Assembly: GCA_007922225.1 (NCBI GenBank)
Contig: ML679958.1
Location: 53,338,838 to 53,402,837, forward strand
Reading direction: 5' to 3'
Origin: Emydura subglobosa
Lineage: Eukaryota; Chordata; Testudines; Chelidae
Length of the DNA: 64,000 bases
Shown here: positions 1 to 12,351 of the stretch, one piece after another
Position numbering within the stretch: the first letter of the stretch is position 1
Layout of the letters: every line of letters starts with the position of its first letter
Notes under the pieces: model-generated
What the model saw: only the letters and a program-made list of their open reading frames with translations
Database searches by the model: none
What the model was told of the DNA's origin: nothing
Program-made: the position numbers and the translations under genes

Positions 1-504
1 GCTTGCATGGGTAGTTTGAATGAATGTGCTAACCCCATTGCCCTGGTGAAACCCTGCTGCTGATGTTTTTAGTCCGAATCTTTGCACACCTGTGTAATAA
101 ATATTTAATAACTCATATTGCTTACTACAAGTTGTCTCTTACAATATTATAACATCTATGTTTTTGTTGTTTGCGGAGGTCTACTGTGAACACAGTAGAA
201 TAGTCAGAAGGCGGTCTAACCAACATTTTTGTTATATTGGATGGTGAGGAGCTAGAGACAGAGGACTTTGTGTGTGTATGTCAAGAGAGACAGCAACAGA
301 GAGAGGGGCTGTGGGTGTGGAGGGGGTGGGAAATGAGGATGGGTGTAGGCAATTCTTGGATTGGGTGTTTGAGAAAATGTACATTTTACTAGCACCAGAG
401 GCAGGGGGGCAAGTGGCTATTTCCTGATCTCAGGGAAGATCAGTGGAGTTTCCAAGACCCATAGTGCAGAGATTTGGAGCTGAGGTTGGAAGTATCTTTT
501 CCAC
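1..504. other. No gene; non-coding start of window
   Basis: No open frame of note and no recognised repeat. About 230-400 is G/A-rich with several short GAGA runs. It leads directly into the CR1 3' end that follows. Confidence 0.5.
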
Positions 505-632
505 TGAGTGAAAAGGTTCATTCCCTCTGAAGAACCTGGTATTGGCCACTGTTGGAAGACAGGATATGGGGCTAGATGGACCATTGGTTTGACCCCGTAT
601 GGCCATTCTTATATTTTTATGTTATGTTCTTA
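505..632 (+). mobile_element. CR1 LINE 3' end fragment
   Basis: This stretch reads like the last ~120 bp of the 3' untranslated region of a sauropsid CR1 LINE. It has the order 'ttccctctga', 'attggccactg', 'ggctagatggacc' and 'tatggccattctta', then a decayed terminal octamer-like tail ('ttatgttatgttctta'). CR1 copies are normally 5'-truncated, so a bare 3' end is typical. Plus orientation is set by the tail at the right side. The family is recalled from general knowledge; no database comparison was made. Confidence 0.8.
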
Positions 633-2990
633 AATATGTGTGCTGCCAGGGTGCCAATGTGTGGCTCCTAGATGATGCCTGGATCATGAGGTTGCAGAAA
701 TTTTCAGGAGACCAAAGAGTACACCCCAACAAGGGGATTGCGTATCTGGGTGGAAAAAAGTGACCTTCATTGGCATCATGTGTTTCCTGCTCTGGTTGTG
801 ATGATTCACTCAGGTGGATATGATCTGGGCTTTATTCCTGGTGTACACTTCATATAATATATGAGAACAGAGTTGGAATACATGGGATATTTGTGTCCAG
901 GAGCTCTGATAGTTTTCTCTGATTTGGCTGAGCGTCTGAATAATTGTTACAGTCACAGTATGAAATCTATTAATAATATTAATATTAATTAATGGAAGAA
1001 CATTAATAGGGAAATGGGAGGGTTCATGGCTGACTAGAAAATGTGTACTATATGGCACAGAAACATGACAAACTTTGACACCTCAGAGTATCTCAGAGAT
1101 GGGGTGCATATATTGGACATGGGTAAAAGGAGCTTTCTCTCCAAGATAAAACTGCCAATATTTTGGAACAAAGATCATGTCTGTGATTTCTGTTGCCGAC
1201 CCTGCCACAAACTCCACCCTCCAACCATTCTGAAACACCACCAGGGTCATCATTTCATCATAACATAGCTGTTCTTCACTTTAGGCACTCCATATGAGTC
1301 ACATTATAGGAGGAAGGGAAGTAATGTCAACAGAAACATTTCTATCCCGGGAGTGAGGTTTTTAGGGAGATGTGTTCCCTGCTTATGGTGGAGGGCAGGG
1401 TGCAGTAGGGTGGAGCGGGCCAGATTGGAGTGGGGAATGCATTGAATGAGTCAGGGGCATGGCTGGGGAGGCTTGTTAAAACAGAGCTGGTGGGTCCCAG
1501 CTGATGGGGCCGGCTGGCTGGCTTGGTATGCAAATTGAAGGACATGATATGTACAATTGCCTAAATGACTACTAACGCCTATCAACAACATATTTTTTCC
1601 TATTTAAACAACTAGGAAATTCAATAGCAAATACTTTTGTTAATACCAAGTTAAGGTTACGTGTTGTCCCCTTGCAGAATGGTGAGTTGAGCAAAACTCA
1701 CATTTCTGAGAACAAGAAAACTGACAGTTAAGGCTGCCCATACAACCTTAACTCTACCCACTTTCATCAATATTTCAACATGCCTCATTAATACACATAC
1801 CTTTAATCTACCAATCCCACAGTTACTGAAATGCACAAGCTCTTTGCCTCACTCTCATTCACAGGATTTCATCTAACACTATTAAAGGATAAAAATGGAG
1901 GGGGAAAAAAGTTCCCATGCCACTTTTCCTCTACCCTCTTTGAGCAATATCTCAATATGCACACAGCACATATTCACAAGCAACCTTAACTCTGCAACTT
2001 CCCTCTAAACACAAGCATCACATGGCAGATATGTCATTAATATCAACAGAGAAATCTGCCGTCTCTTCAGTGATATTCTGGGTTATATTTTTTTTCAGAA
2101 TTGGTCTCTTTATTTTTTCCATAAGCAGATGTTAATTGTCTGACTTGAACAGTATATGAAGTACCAGTAGAACCACTCAGCAGACCCAGCGGAAAGATGA
2201 TCAAGAGGAAGAAGTCTCTCCATCTGTCTTGTTCTCTTCTGAGTTATCACAGTCCTACTATGATTCTAACACCACTGTTTTGCATGGCTTGTTCCAAATA
2301 TACATTTTGACTGGTCACTGAATAAAAATGTCTCTCTCCCTGTGTCGCACACGCACATACTATTCTGAGAAGGCAGGAAGAAGGCAGCTGTGATTATTGC
2401 TGTGCTGTGATTATTGTTTCATTGATACCAAGTGCTTCCCCATATGTTGTCACTCACCTTAGGCTTAGTCTCTGCCCAAAATACCATACAATTTGTCTTT
2501 TTGTGATGTGTGTTTGCACAGAGCTAGCACATTCCTAACTGAGGGGTCTCAGCTACTACAATTTAAATAATATTAATGGTCACACTTTATATTTGGGTTC
2601 CATTTATGTAAGCAAGGTCTGAGTGTGTGAGTGGCACTCTCCTTGCTCTGCAGCAGAAAGGGGGCGTGCTTTGTTTGCATGGGCTTTGTATTTGCATGAG
2701 TACAATTAAGTACTCAGTATATTGCATAAGCACACTAGGTGTTGAGCATAATGGGAAATGGTCAATGTGTCAGGTATTCTGTTACAAGTCACTTTTGTGT
2801 TAACTGCAGGGATAATGAAATGTTGTCCTTCGATTGTATGAACAAATGGCATCAGATCTGTGTTTATCCTTGTAGCCTATAGAACTAGCCTGCTTGCGTT
2901 ATTATTATTAAAGATATTTTTCATATATGTTTTGATATGATTGTGTGATTCAATAATAAAATTAGATATTTTATTCAGCTGTAATGCAAG
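633..2990. other. Non-coding AT-rich stretch
   Basis: No gene is seen; the open frames at 810-1058, 1041-1268 and 1342-1545 have no recognisable domain. Around 2577-2612 'cacactttatat' followed by 'ggttccatttatg' resembles the end of an old interspersed repeat. The rest looks unique. Confidence 0.45.
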
Positions 2991-2999
2991 GTACCTTCC

Positions 3000-3950
3000 A
3001 GGCCACATCCTGGATGACAGCTACCGTTAATATATATATATATATTCAACCTTTGGCTTAGATAAATGTAGAACAGGATAAGACATATATGGTTATAACC
3101 TTTACCCTAGACAAGCCAAAGGACATTAAAAGGGGAAGGGGCTGTCCTGGTTACCAAGAAACTTTACAAGAACACCACAGAACCCACAATAAGCTAGAAA
3201 TAACAAAGGTGAGATAAAAGACCACCTGGAGAAGGATGTGGATACGTCAATAATACGTACGAACCTAATAGCCAATAGACAATATGTACCCCAAAAGTTT
3301 GAAGGTGGAAAAGCCAAGTATGGGCCCGGATGAAGGACCCATATTCTTGGGGGTATAAGTAAGATCAAATCCAGCTCATCGGGGTAGTCGACTGTCAGCT
3401 ATCCCTGCTTGAAGTTTTATTTAGTGTTAAGATTCATTCTTTATTTTATATTCTTAAAGTTGTAATGTTAGTCTTAGCTTATAGCTCTTAGCTTTGAAGC
3501 AGCTTATTCCACTCAACTCCAACTAGAGAAATTAGACATCTCTTTCAACCAAGTCCAGGAAGGGTGTGAGTATACTAGTTTAAAGCATATTATAGATATA
3601 TCTATCAAATAAGTCTTTACCTTTAAGATTGTATTAATCCATTATCAATTTGATTATTCATTTTATTTTCTCTATATCAGATATTTGTTTATAATTTTAT
3701 GTTATTTTAATAAATTTATAAAATTGTACAAATATTGGTTATCACTGGAATTCTTCCTGTGTTGTACCCGGTGTCCTTATAAAATTCACCTGAAGCCTGA
3801 TTTAGGACACGAACCTCATAATCCTTTAATTAGAGCAATTGGCAAACCTATTACCCTATTCAATAAATTAATAACTATAAAATCAGGCTACATCCTGTTC
3901 TGATAAAAAATTCATTCTCACCCAAACAGAGCCCAAAAAGGGTGGCGGAC
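3000..3950 (+). mobile_element. Probable LTR-like promoter/polyA region (boundaries unclear)
   Basis: A TATA-like 'gtataagta' near 3353 is followed by ~500 bp of AT-rich sequence with several AATAAA-type signals (for example about 3708 and 3859) and then 'gggtggcggacgg', which could be a decayed primer-binding-type sequence. The arrangement suggests an old retroviral LTR in plus orientation, but no TG...CA ends or target duplication could be fixed. An (AT)n run sits at 3028-3046. It could also be unrelated AT-rich DNA. Confidence 0.3.
3028..3046. repeat. (TA)n microsatellite
   Basis: Short uninterrupted TA dinucleotide run, a candidate length polymorphism. Confidence 0.85.
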
Positions 3951-4145
3951 GGATGTTTCAGTATTGTAAGGGGAGAGGTGAGAAGTCTCCTATAGAGATA
4001 GTACTAGCCCTGGCAAAGGGCTACCCTCAGGCATTGATTGAGGATCTCTTTCCACTGTTAAAAGGTAGAATTCATGGTTTCTTCTGAAATCTTTTGTTTC
4101 TTAAAAGCAGGGACATGGCTTTTGTGTCAGCAGAAGTTTTTTTTA

Positions 4146-4760
4146 TGAGCTGAAATTCATTAGAGAGAGTGGGAAATCTTGACTGATAACCATCAGAGAG
4201 GTACTACTGGTGGGCAGCATCTGCAGCAGATGGGAGCGGTCAGCACCTGCAGATGCCAGGATTAGTTAGCATCTGTAGACAGAGAAATGCAAGCAGACAA
4301 TGGGAGCCAGGAGTGGGGACTCGGTGGGGCCTGGAGGTGGCAGGAGGCAGCAGCAGGGGAGGCCTGGTCAAGCCTGCGTCTGGCAGGAACTTGCAGCCGA
4401 GAGGTGGACACTGCAACTACAATGATCAATACAGGGGAAAGCAAGAAGGGAGAGGTGAAGAACATGCCCCGTACTCTGGGATGGATTTGGCTCATTGAGT
4501 TCATGAATTCTGTTTGCACTGTTTCCCAAACCAGTGCTGTGTTACTTCCCTTCTGTTATTAAAAGGTTTACTTTCTACACTCAGACTCTGTGCTTGCGAG
4601 AGGGGAAGTATGGCCCTTTGGGGCACCGAGGGGATAGTGTGAGATTTCCAGGTAACTGGGTGGGGTCTCAAGCCAGTTTGGTGTGGTATCATTGACAGGG
4701 ACCCCTAGATATAGAAACTGGCCCTTGCTGCTGCCGACTCTGTCTGGCAGAAGGGTTACA
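4146..4760 (+). mobile_element. LTR (ERV-type), probably solo
   Basis: The 3' half is the clearest part: an ATTAAA polyadenylation signal at about 4557, a 'cagactctgtgcttgcgaga' segment, and a terminal '...agaagggttaca' ending in CA at 4760. TTTA follows at 4761-4764 and also precedes a TG at 4146, which would give a 615-bp LTR with a 4-bp target duplication. The left flank is T-rich, so this match may be chance and the 5' boundary is tentative. The three overlapping open frames at 4253-4562 lie inside this LTR and are not genes. No internal retroviral sequence is seen on either side. Confidence 0.55.
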
Positions 4761-4779
4761 TTTATGAAAGGTTAAAGAA

Positions 4780-5028
4780 AGATTAATAGAAACAGTCATG
4801 ATACAGATATGATATAATACAGATATGAGTATTGTGTGATATGCATGATTATACACACATATCAGTACATGCTATTATAGATGTTTATAAACCATGGTTC
4901 TAAGCAACCATTTGGATGCTCTAATATTTTATAACTATTAATTAACCATTTATTAAAACAAATATTAATTATCTATTAATCCTTTATAAATTATTGATAA
5001 AAGTATCCTTGATATAAAGTGTTAGCAT
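4780..5028. repeat. AT-rich foldback / MITE-like repeat
   Basis: The stretch is rich in TTTATAAA-type words and short inverted segments ('tttataaacc', 'ccatttattaaa', 'ctttataaatt'). It ends in 'gatataaagtgttagc', whose complement resembles the end seen near 2577. It is probably an old MITE or LINE tail; the class is not determined. Confidence 0.4.
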
Positions 5029-5082
5029 AATAATAATAAGAAGAAAATTCCTTAGAAGGTCCTTTAGCTAAAGAATAGAATA

Positions 5083-5256
5083 TGATTCAGAAGATCCTGA
5101 GTCTGCCAGGGACTACCAGTGTGAACCTGAGCAATTCACTTAACCTCACTGTACATCAGAGTCCTTATCTCTGACATGAGAAATAATACTGAACTAGCCT
5201 ACACGGGTGCTGTGAGGATTGACTAATCAATAGTTACAAAGTGATTTGAAATCCTT
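5083..5256 (+). mobile_element. MIR-type SINE remnant
   Basis: It has the MIR core order: 'ctgagcaattcacttaacctca', a 'cttatctctgacatgagaaataatac' segment, then 'gctgtgaggattga' and 'aaagtgatttgaaa'. MIR is an ancient tRNA-derived SINE shared by amniotes, so this copy is very old and carries no gene. Confidence 0.75.
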
Positions 5257-5262
5257 AAACTG

Positions 5263-7857
5263 CCAGCACTAAATGAGTCTATTAATAAATAATATAACTA
5301 TGATATAGAGCAGTTCTTGCATGGGCAAGCAGCTAAATAAAGCAGGCCATAGAGGACTTCTGTTCCCATTTTATGGAGTCTAAATCCTATCAGTTATTTA
5401 AATTTCCCTCCTGCTAAACATAAATCCCATACCGTCTTATTTCTAACCAGCACCATTTCACATGCTTGACTGAATGACTTGGCAGGACAGCGGCAGGGCA
5501 GTGTCACTTAAGACCCTCTCGTTGTCTTGGTCTGGTAGAAATCAGTTGTAAGTGGCACAGTGTCAGGGGAAGACAGAAGCCAAAGGGAAGAGAGTTCTCC
5601 CTGTCTGTAGGGACACAGTGTACTCTCAATCAGTATAGGAGCATGATTTCAATATAACAGCAATTGACATGTGGAAGCATAAGAGGGACGAGGATGCTGC
5701 TGCAACGAGAGTTTTCTGAAGGTCTCTGTCAGAGTGATAAGATCAGCATTCGCACTTGTAGAACTCTCTCATCTTAGCAAAATACATCTGGAATTTGAAA
5801 AAAGGGAGATTTATGCTTCCTTCCTGGGCACACCTCATAAGAGGATCAGTTTAAAATGTTCATTTGTTTGTTAAGCCATACATTATTTATCAGCAGTAAA
5901 TTAGGAATTTTAAACTGGGCTACAGTTATTACTCTTCAGTACCAGTCACTCTTAACATATGTATCTCAAGAAAATGATATTTATAAAATCAGTTTTAATA
6001 ATGTTGCTGCCGGAGTAAGGACAGGGTGCAACAACAGAAAAGAATTAAAAATGTTCATGCATTATTAATACTGAATGTATAATGCCTATCAAGGAAGGCA
6101 CAGCAATAGTTTAATAAGATACTATCCTATGGATATTGATGTGTCAATAACTCTCAAGTGATTGGTATGTTCATTCTTAGCTCATTAAACATTTATTGGT
6201 GTTTAATTCCTGGCAAACTCAAATTTGAGGCACATCTCTAGTGAAAGAGGCAAACCTTTTAATAATATCTCCCTGTTTGTTTATTTTTAATATAATGTAT
6301 CTGTAATACTTTTGTAGCAATGTGTTTGTCACTCAGACTGAAATGTTGTTCACAGTTTATTAAAGATTTATTGCTATTTCACCCCAGAGGAACATTTACA
6401 TGACGTGCATCATAAAATGCTAAAGAGAGTAAAGTAGAGCTGAGGAGAAAACTCTTCATTAATATGCGATTGTGTGATTTTTAAGGATGGCACTAACTTT
6501 GGGACACAGAATTCACTCACTTCAAATGGGATAAATGCTTTTCATATTTTATTCAGTTTTGGGGGGAATTAAGTTTAAGTAGGTGCCTGGCACTATCGAC
6601 GGAAGACTCACTATGCTTATTTATTTTGGATGCCAAGTGTCAAGACAGCATAGCTCTTCATGCCGTAAAACAAAATGTGATGTGTTCCCAGTGATCTAAC
6701 GTATCAGGATGGATGACATTTAAAGGAAAATCGACAGTAAACAGGACAGGAAAAGACAAATGCACTGGCTGGGAGACCCAAGTTAACTTCATGCCGTACA
6801 TGAAATTTCACAAACTTCAAACTGCAACTGAAAGACATTGAATTTAACTGTGGCTCACTCTACTAAATAGAGTTACGCCAGGGATGAATTTGGCCCATTA
6901 GTTTTCAAATTACAGTAATGTGACCCAAATCTCACTCGGGCTGTGAAATGAAACACTATACCAGGTATGTCCAAGAAATGAGCGGATCATATACTGAAAT
7001 TTACCTTTTGGGTAACTAAGACCAACTTTGCATCTTGTATTCTGTAAATATAGAATTCCTTGCATTCTGATTTGATTGTATTTTACACCCACTTTGCATT
7101 CACTAAACACTGGGATAAATGTCTACAAACAGGTTTAGGGCAGTGGAGAATCAAGCTTTTAGTTTTTCATTGCACATTTCATTAAATATGCTAGATAAAG
7201 TTCTTTGCCACTTCTCAGTTGCAGCCTTATTTGAATCCTACAAAGAAGGATATGCAGTACATCTGTGTGTGTAAGATCCAAAGGAAGAATTAATATGTCC
7301 CTAGACGCCTTTGTGACTGTGAGAAAACTTAATGTCCTTCAATGACAACAAAAAATGTTTGCCCTTCAATTTCTTTTTTGTAACCTGTTTTAGCTGTGAA
7401 GCTTTGTAGGTTTATGCAGATTTAGCACTTCTTCTCAGCTATCATGTATTCATTTGCAAAACACTTAGCGGTTCAGTCTTCTAACAGATCAGTGTGTATG
7501 CTGAAGTCTCAAACCTTGCCAAAAAATAAAAATTCTAAGCATCAAAAGTTAAGATAGAAAAAGCAGGTTTACACAGTTTAGCAGTCTATAAAATACAAGT
7601 AAGCAGATATTGTAAATCGTTAATAGAATACCAAAACTTTCTCAGAACATAATGTAACTAGGCTAAAAAGTACCAGCAAATCTTTCTGAGCAGCCTCAAT
7701 TAATCCTAATTTTACTGTAACATTAATCAGAATTTACACACAGAAGATTATATATGTGAGCTATTTATATGATAATGAAATTGTATAAACTCTTTGGTAC
7801 ACACGAATCAAACATTCATATTTTCTTCCTTTCTTCCTGTGTTTATTTAATTCTATT
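5263..7857. other. Unique AT-rich non-coding stretch
   Basis: No gene is seen. Short frames at 5856-6068 and 6910-7110 have no family features. About 6842-6898 ends 'gttacgccagggatgaattt', matching one arm of the palindromic MITE family seen elsewhere in the window. The rest shows no recognised repeat. Confidence 0.45.
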
Positions 7858-7869
7858 TGGGATCCGTTT

Positions 7870-8410
7870 GGTGTTGCCTCCCTCCGAGGCTGACACTGAG
7901 GGGCTGATGCACGCCCTCTGGTGGGCAGACCCAGTTACCTCCCTGCTGGCAAACTGGAAGTGCAGGGGCGGGACAGGAAGCAGAAGTATAAAAGCCAGAC
8001 CTTGCAACTAAGTCAAAGGGAAACTGCTGGAGGAGAAGGATGCGCCCCTGTGGGCTGGGATTTGAGCCTTACTCTGTTAAAAGGCCCCTGAATTACCAAC
8101 TGGTGGGAGCTTTGAGGGTCTGACTGAGCTATCAGGCCCTAGTGACTGGGAAGGCTTGCTGGTGGCTGGTGACTGGCAAGACATGGAGATGAGCTACCTG
8201 CTGGCAATGATTTGGAGGAGCTGCCAGATATTAGCAATCCTGAGGGCCTTCTGGGGTTGCCCCCTGCCATTTACCCCCACGAGATGGACCATGATGGGAG
8301 TTAGAGGTACCTGGGTACAGGGGTGGAGGAAGTGACCTAGGGATAGTTGGCCTCAGTCTGGCTGTGCTCAAGCCTAGGCATTCCCTCCAAGGTCGACACC
8401 TTGGGTCTAT
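7870..8410 (+). repeat. TATA-bearing GC-rich repeat unit, short copy
   Basis: The unit opens with 'gcctccctccgaggctgaca' at 7876 and a related 'ttccctccaaggtcgaca' recurs near 8380, so it is bounded by imperfect direct repeats. A strong TATA box (TATAAAA, 7987-7993) lies ~110 bp in, followed by a segment matching the larger copy at 40,241-41,489 ('ctgctggaggagaagg' against 'cggctgagggagaagg'). GC content is well above the flanks. The structure suggests an LTR or a retroelement promoter unit, or a monomer of a dispersed tandem repeat; I cannot name the family. No coding frame is supported here. Confidence 0.55.
7987..7993 (+). promoter_or_regulatory. TATA box of the repeat unit
   Basis: TATAAAA in a GC-rich setting, at the same relative place as the TATAAAT in the related unit at 40,343. 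It is inferred to be an RNA polymerase II promoter element of the repeat, not of a host gene. Confidence 0.5.
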
Positions 8411-8544
8411 CCCAATCTGTTACAGGATCATGTATTTTATTTTCATATTCCATATTTAGGAATAAGGAAATGCAATCTATGTGCCTTTTCAGTCACCTAA
8501 AAGAACCGCACCATAAAGATCTTTGGTTCATGTGCAGCTTAATG

Positions 8545-8705
8545 GTCTAGTGTATTCATAGCTGGACTGAGTCTTGGAAGAGATGGGTTCATTTCCCAAC
8601 TCAATCACAGAGTAGCTCTGTCATCTTGGGCAGAACCCTAAATCTGCCCTGTGCTCCCTATGTAAAATAGGGATAATACCTGCCTACCTCACTGTGGTGA
8701 GGCTA
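8545..8705 (+). mobile_element. MIR-type SINE remnant
   Basis: It contains 'agctctgtcatcttgggcag', 'tatgtaaaatagggataata' and 'cctacctcactgtggtgagg', the usual MIR order of CORE and 3' part. It is old and divergent. Confidence 0.75.
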
Positions 8706-8709
8706 ATGA

Positions 8710-10511
8710 TCCATTAGTTATTCTATGGCACTCAGAGCCTATAATGATGATAGCTATATAAGCATCTAGATAAATCTCTCTTCCTTAAAATATATTGGGA
8801 GCTTGCTTTACCTTACATCTCCTATCCTCTGTACCCTAAAACGGTTTCAGAATCAGTTACATGATTCAAAGCTTCTGTACATGAAGGTCATTTAAACATG
8901 TCTGGGGTACCTGGATTTCCTATTGGTATGCCAGAGAGAGTGGATGCTTTACGAATGTTTGTCTATAATGGAAAGATAGAGGCTTAGCTCTGCACTAATT
9001 TTTCATGTATAAGCAGCTACACCTGTGTAAACTGGGTGATTAAACCTTAACAATGCTTTAATCCCAATCTAGACCTCAGAGGTGATTCCTTTCTGGTGAA
9101 AAATATTGCAGTTGGACTACCCGTCTCTTTTGAACCAAGGGGTAAACTGCAAAAGGGGTATGGCTGAGCCAAAAAGGGATGAGTTTAGAAAAAGTCTACA
9201 ATGTAACTATCTGTGTAAAACTTGGTGAAAGTGCTTCATGCAAATTTGAGCAATCATGAGGCTTTTTATTGTTGCCAACTGTAGCATTTTTGTCATTGTT
9301 TGGTATTTTCTTAAGTGGGCTTCTGGAGTCACTTGGCCACGAGACTCTCAACTTTCATTTAAAAAATAATAGAAAGTTTCTAGCCCTCATGGTTTCAGAA
9401 AAATCTTCAAAACATCATGACCCCGTAAAGTTCATAACTAGAAAGCAAATAAGAATCCAAATTTTATTTTATTTGTAAAATCTCACAATTTTTGCAGGAC
9501 CTTGCCCATAAATCTTGAATTTTAAGGGTTGGCATTTAATCATGTTCTCTTGCAGATATAGTGTACAGGGACTCACACAGCAACATCCTCTAACAATGTC
9601 ATGCTTTGCATCTATCCTCTGTGGATGTCTCCTAGTGAGTCTTGTGTCTTTCTCCTTCTCTCCCTGTGATACTTCTTTTGTACAAGTTAACTACCTGGCA
9701 CATGGACCATGGGAAATACAATCTGTTTACCTTTGATATTGTATGGAGAATCACAGTCCCAGAACATGTTTGCATGTGCACAGTGTGTGAAAAGCCAATA
9801 AGGAATCGTGCAGATGGGAGAGGAAAAAAAGCAGCTGAGTGGATTACTAGCTGGTAGAGCAAGAACCCTTGACATCCAAGTACCAGGATTGAGAAAGGAA
9901 TTGTTTGCAGGCTAATTAGAGAGTATACACTAGCAAGCACTCTGGGGAATTTACAGCAGCTGAAATTTATGAGTGAGAGTTGTTGCACAAGGGCCTCTTT
10001 CCTCTGCAGATGTATTCAGCATTTGCTTTTGGAGCTGCTTGTATCTGTTTTCAGACACCGCTAGCTCACTTCCTTTTTTCCCTTGTGCTACTCCCCACAT
10101 TCCCCAAGCAGCACTGATAGTACCAGCATCTCAAGTATTACAATACCCTTGCAAGCTGCGGTTTGAGAGATGTTGGAATGAACAGTGGGATAACTGCAAT
10201 ACCTACCTCATATATTTAAATCTAATCAACAATAGTTTCTATAATTAAGGTTGAAAGCAAGTTGCATTATTAACTCTGGGTGAAATTCTGGGCCCAATGG
10301 AGTTAATGACAAAACTCTCATTGAATCAAATTGGTTCAAATTAGAAATGAGGCACATGTGTTTATCAGTGAGGGGTATTAACCACTGTAGTCTTCAAATC
10401 AAGGTTGCCTTTCTGGAATATAAACTTTGGCCAGACAAAGTTATTGGACTCCATACAGGGGTAAATGGAAGAAATTATATGGCCAGTGTTTATGAAGGAG
10501 GTCCCTTCTAT

Positions 10512-10547
<36 letters not shown>

Positions 10548-11980
10548 ATCCATTAACTACTTCAATGGGCCAGTATTTCACCCTCTATTTAAGTCTTCAG
10601 TAACTTTGCCTCTGAGAATTAGTTTTACCTCACCATTCCCATATTTCCTCTGAAGGAAAAGAACTTTTCTGTGCAATTTTTTTTGGGAAAAAAGTAATTG
10701 TTTTGTTACAGATCATGAAAATATTACTCCGATTTGAAAGTTTTGTTTACAATTTTACGTATCAAATTGTTATTGCATATTTTCCAAGCAGTTTGATTTC
10801 TTATGGCTGGTTGTAGCTTAGTTAGTGGAAGGGCAGTAACAAAAGTTTTCTTCACCTTGTGACAAATGCTAGTGGTTTTGGACTTAAAATGACTAAGGAT
10901 TGCGGGTGTGAGGGTTAATGGCTAATTGTTTATAGCAATAGATTTATTGCAGAATGGCATCTAAGTGTTTCTTTTTCCAACTAAGTATGAAGACAATTAT
11001 TCAAGCTGTTTTTTGAGATGCAGCTAATTAAAGCTTAGGCTGCATATGGAGCTACTCAGTAGAAACTCCATGGTTAGGGTTGAAACAAGGTTTTGTTTTT
11101 ATTAATATGACGTATTAATTATTTGAACATCTATTAGCCTTCCAGGTGCTACACAGTAAATACATAGGTTAAATAACTGTCTCCTGAGATGCTTGCATTT
11201 TTAATGCTATAAACCAAATATTCTCTCTCATTATAACTATACATAGCAAAACTCTTTATTGTGATCTCTTTCTGGGTACACTTGTGTGAGACACACCCAT
11301 ATAAAATGCAGATTTTTTTACAAATCTTTAAAGCATTATAAGCATCTCCTATCCTTTAGCCATCTCTCCATGTCCTGTTCTGTCTGCAGACTGAGAATTG
11401 TATATAGTTTTTTATTGTTCTGCTGTTCTACAATATCTTATCATTCAACAATCTTAGATCAGCACTTCTGAAATTCAGACTTCAGACAATGTCTTATGAT
11501 GATGTAGTTGTATAATGTTGAGCTCTCCAGTCTGAAAAATGTTGGCTTTAGTAAAACCATGTTTTTCAGATATTTAACATCTCTCAACATTTTTTAAAAC
11601 ATGTATATCTATTTTAAGGTTTAGTGGAAAGTAGTATCTCCATAAACAGTGCAGCTGGTTGAAAACTGGGGAAAAGATTTTGTGAATTTTTTTAACCTTG
11701 TCATCAGAGGTCATCGTAAGTTATCTTTATCAAATGTCAATAATTCTCAGACTTATTTACTAATTTTATATATTTATAGCATTGGATTTTTTTTATATGA
11801 ACACATTCTTCCATAAGTTTCTCATGTTGGGTAGGAGGCTTCTGACTTGGAGAAATGACCCTCACGTGAGGTCACCAATTTTATTTATTGAACCTTAAGA
11901 AGAAAATTTCAGTATATATGTTTGTTAAAAGGGTGATTAAAATTTTTTGTAATTTCCATGTCAGATCTGCCATCTAAGAC
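8710..11980. other. Non-coding stretch with a long poly(A)
   Basis: No gene is supported. Overlapping frames at 9515-9988 on both strands lack any recognisable domain or codon signal. A pure A run of ~29 lies at 10,516-10,544 and explains the lysine-run and phenylalanine-run frames across it. About 10,268-10,335 ('gggtgaaattctgggcccaa') is a MITE arm. Confidence 0.5.
10516..10544. repeat. Poly(A) run, ~29 nt
   Basis: Pure A homopolymer. It could be the tail of a retroposed sequence in plus orientation, but no source sequence is recognised upstream. Confidence 0.8.
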
Positions 11981-11984
11981 ATAA

Positions 11985-12090
11985 TTGGCCTGATTCTCTT
12001 ATCTTTTTACACTGGTGTAATTCCATGAATTTCAATGATGACTCCTGAGTTCCATAGGTGTGAGAAGAACTGAGCCCAATCCATTTCCTT
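11985..12090. repeat. Ancient palindromic MITE remnant
   Basis: It opens 'ggcctgattctcttatcttt', has 'acactggtgtaattcc' and a central 'atttcaatgatgactcctga', and closes with 'gtgtgagaagaactgagccc'. The outer parts are imperfect inverted repeats. The same layout recurs many times in this window. Confidence 0.6.
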
Positions 12091-12219
12091 ATGGACCTAT
12101 GTGTTGTATTGCACCCTACCGTGTTTGATTATGTGCTGATATGCGTGACCCTTTAACTACTGTAAGAACTTAGTGGCAAAATAGCAGTAAGAAGTAATTT
12201 TATCTCACATATTTCAAAT

Positions 12220-12350
12220 ACAGGGTCTGATTCTCAAACACTTAGGCACATGAGTAATTTATGCCTAGGACTACTCTCACTGAATTAAATGAAGCTACAC
12301 ATATAAGTAAAATTAATCACATGTGTAAGTGCTTGCAGAATGGGGCTCTT
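12220..12350. repeat. Ancient palindromic MITE remnant
   Basis: The left arm 'gggtctgattctcaaacact' and the right arm 'gtaagtgcttgcagaatggg' are imperfect inverted repeats around 'ctactctcactgaatt'. It is the same general design as 44,822-44,942. Confidence 0.6.
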
Positions 12351-12351
12351 A

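Noticed and set aside
9632..9988. 118-codon minus-strand protein
   Set aside because: A mirror frame on the plus strand is equally open, and the sequence has no recognisable domain or signal peptide arrangement.
10465..10653. Lysine-run protein across the poly(A)
   Set aside because: It is produced only by the homopolymer.
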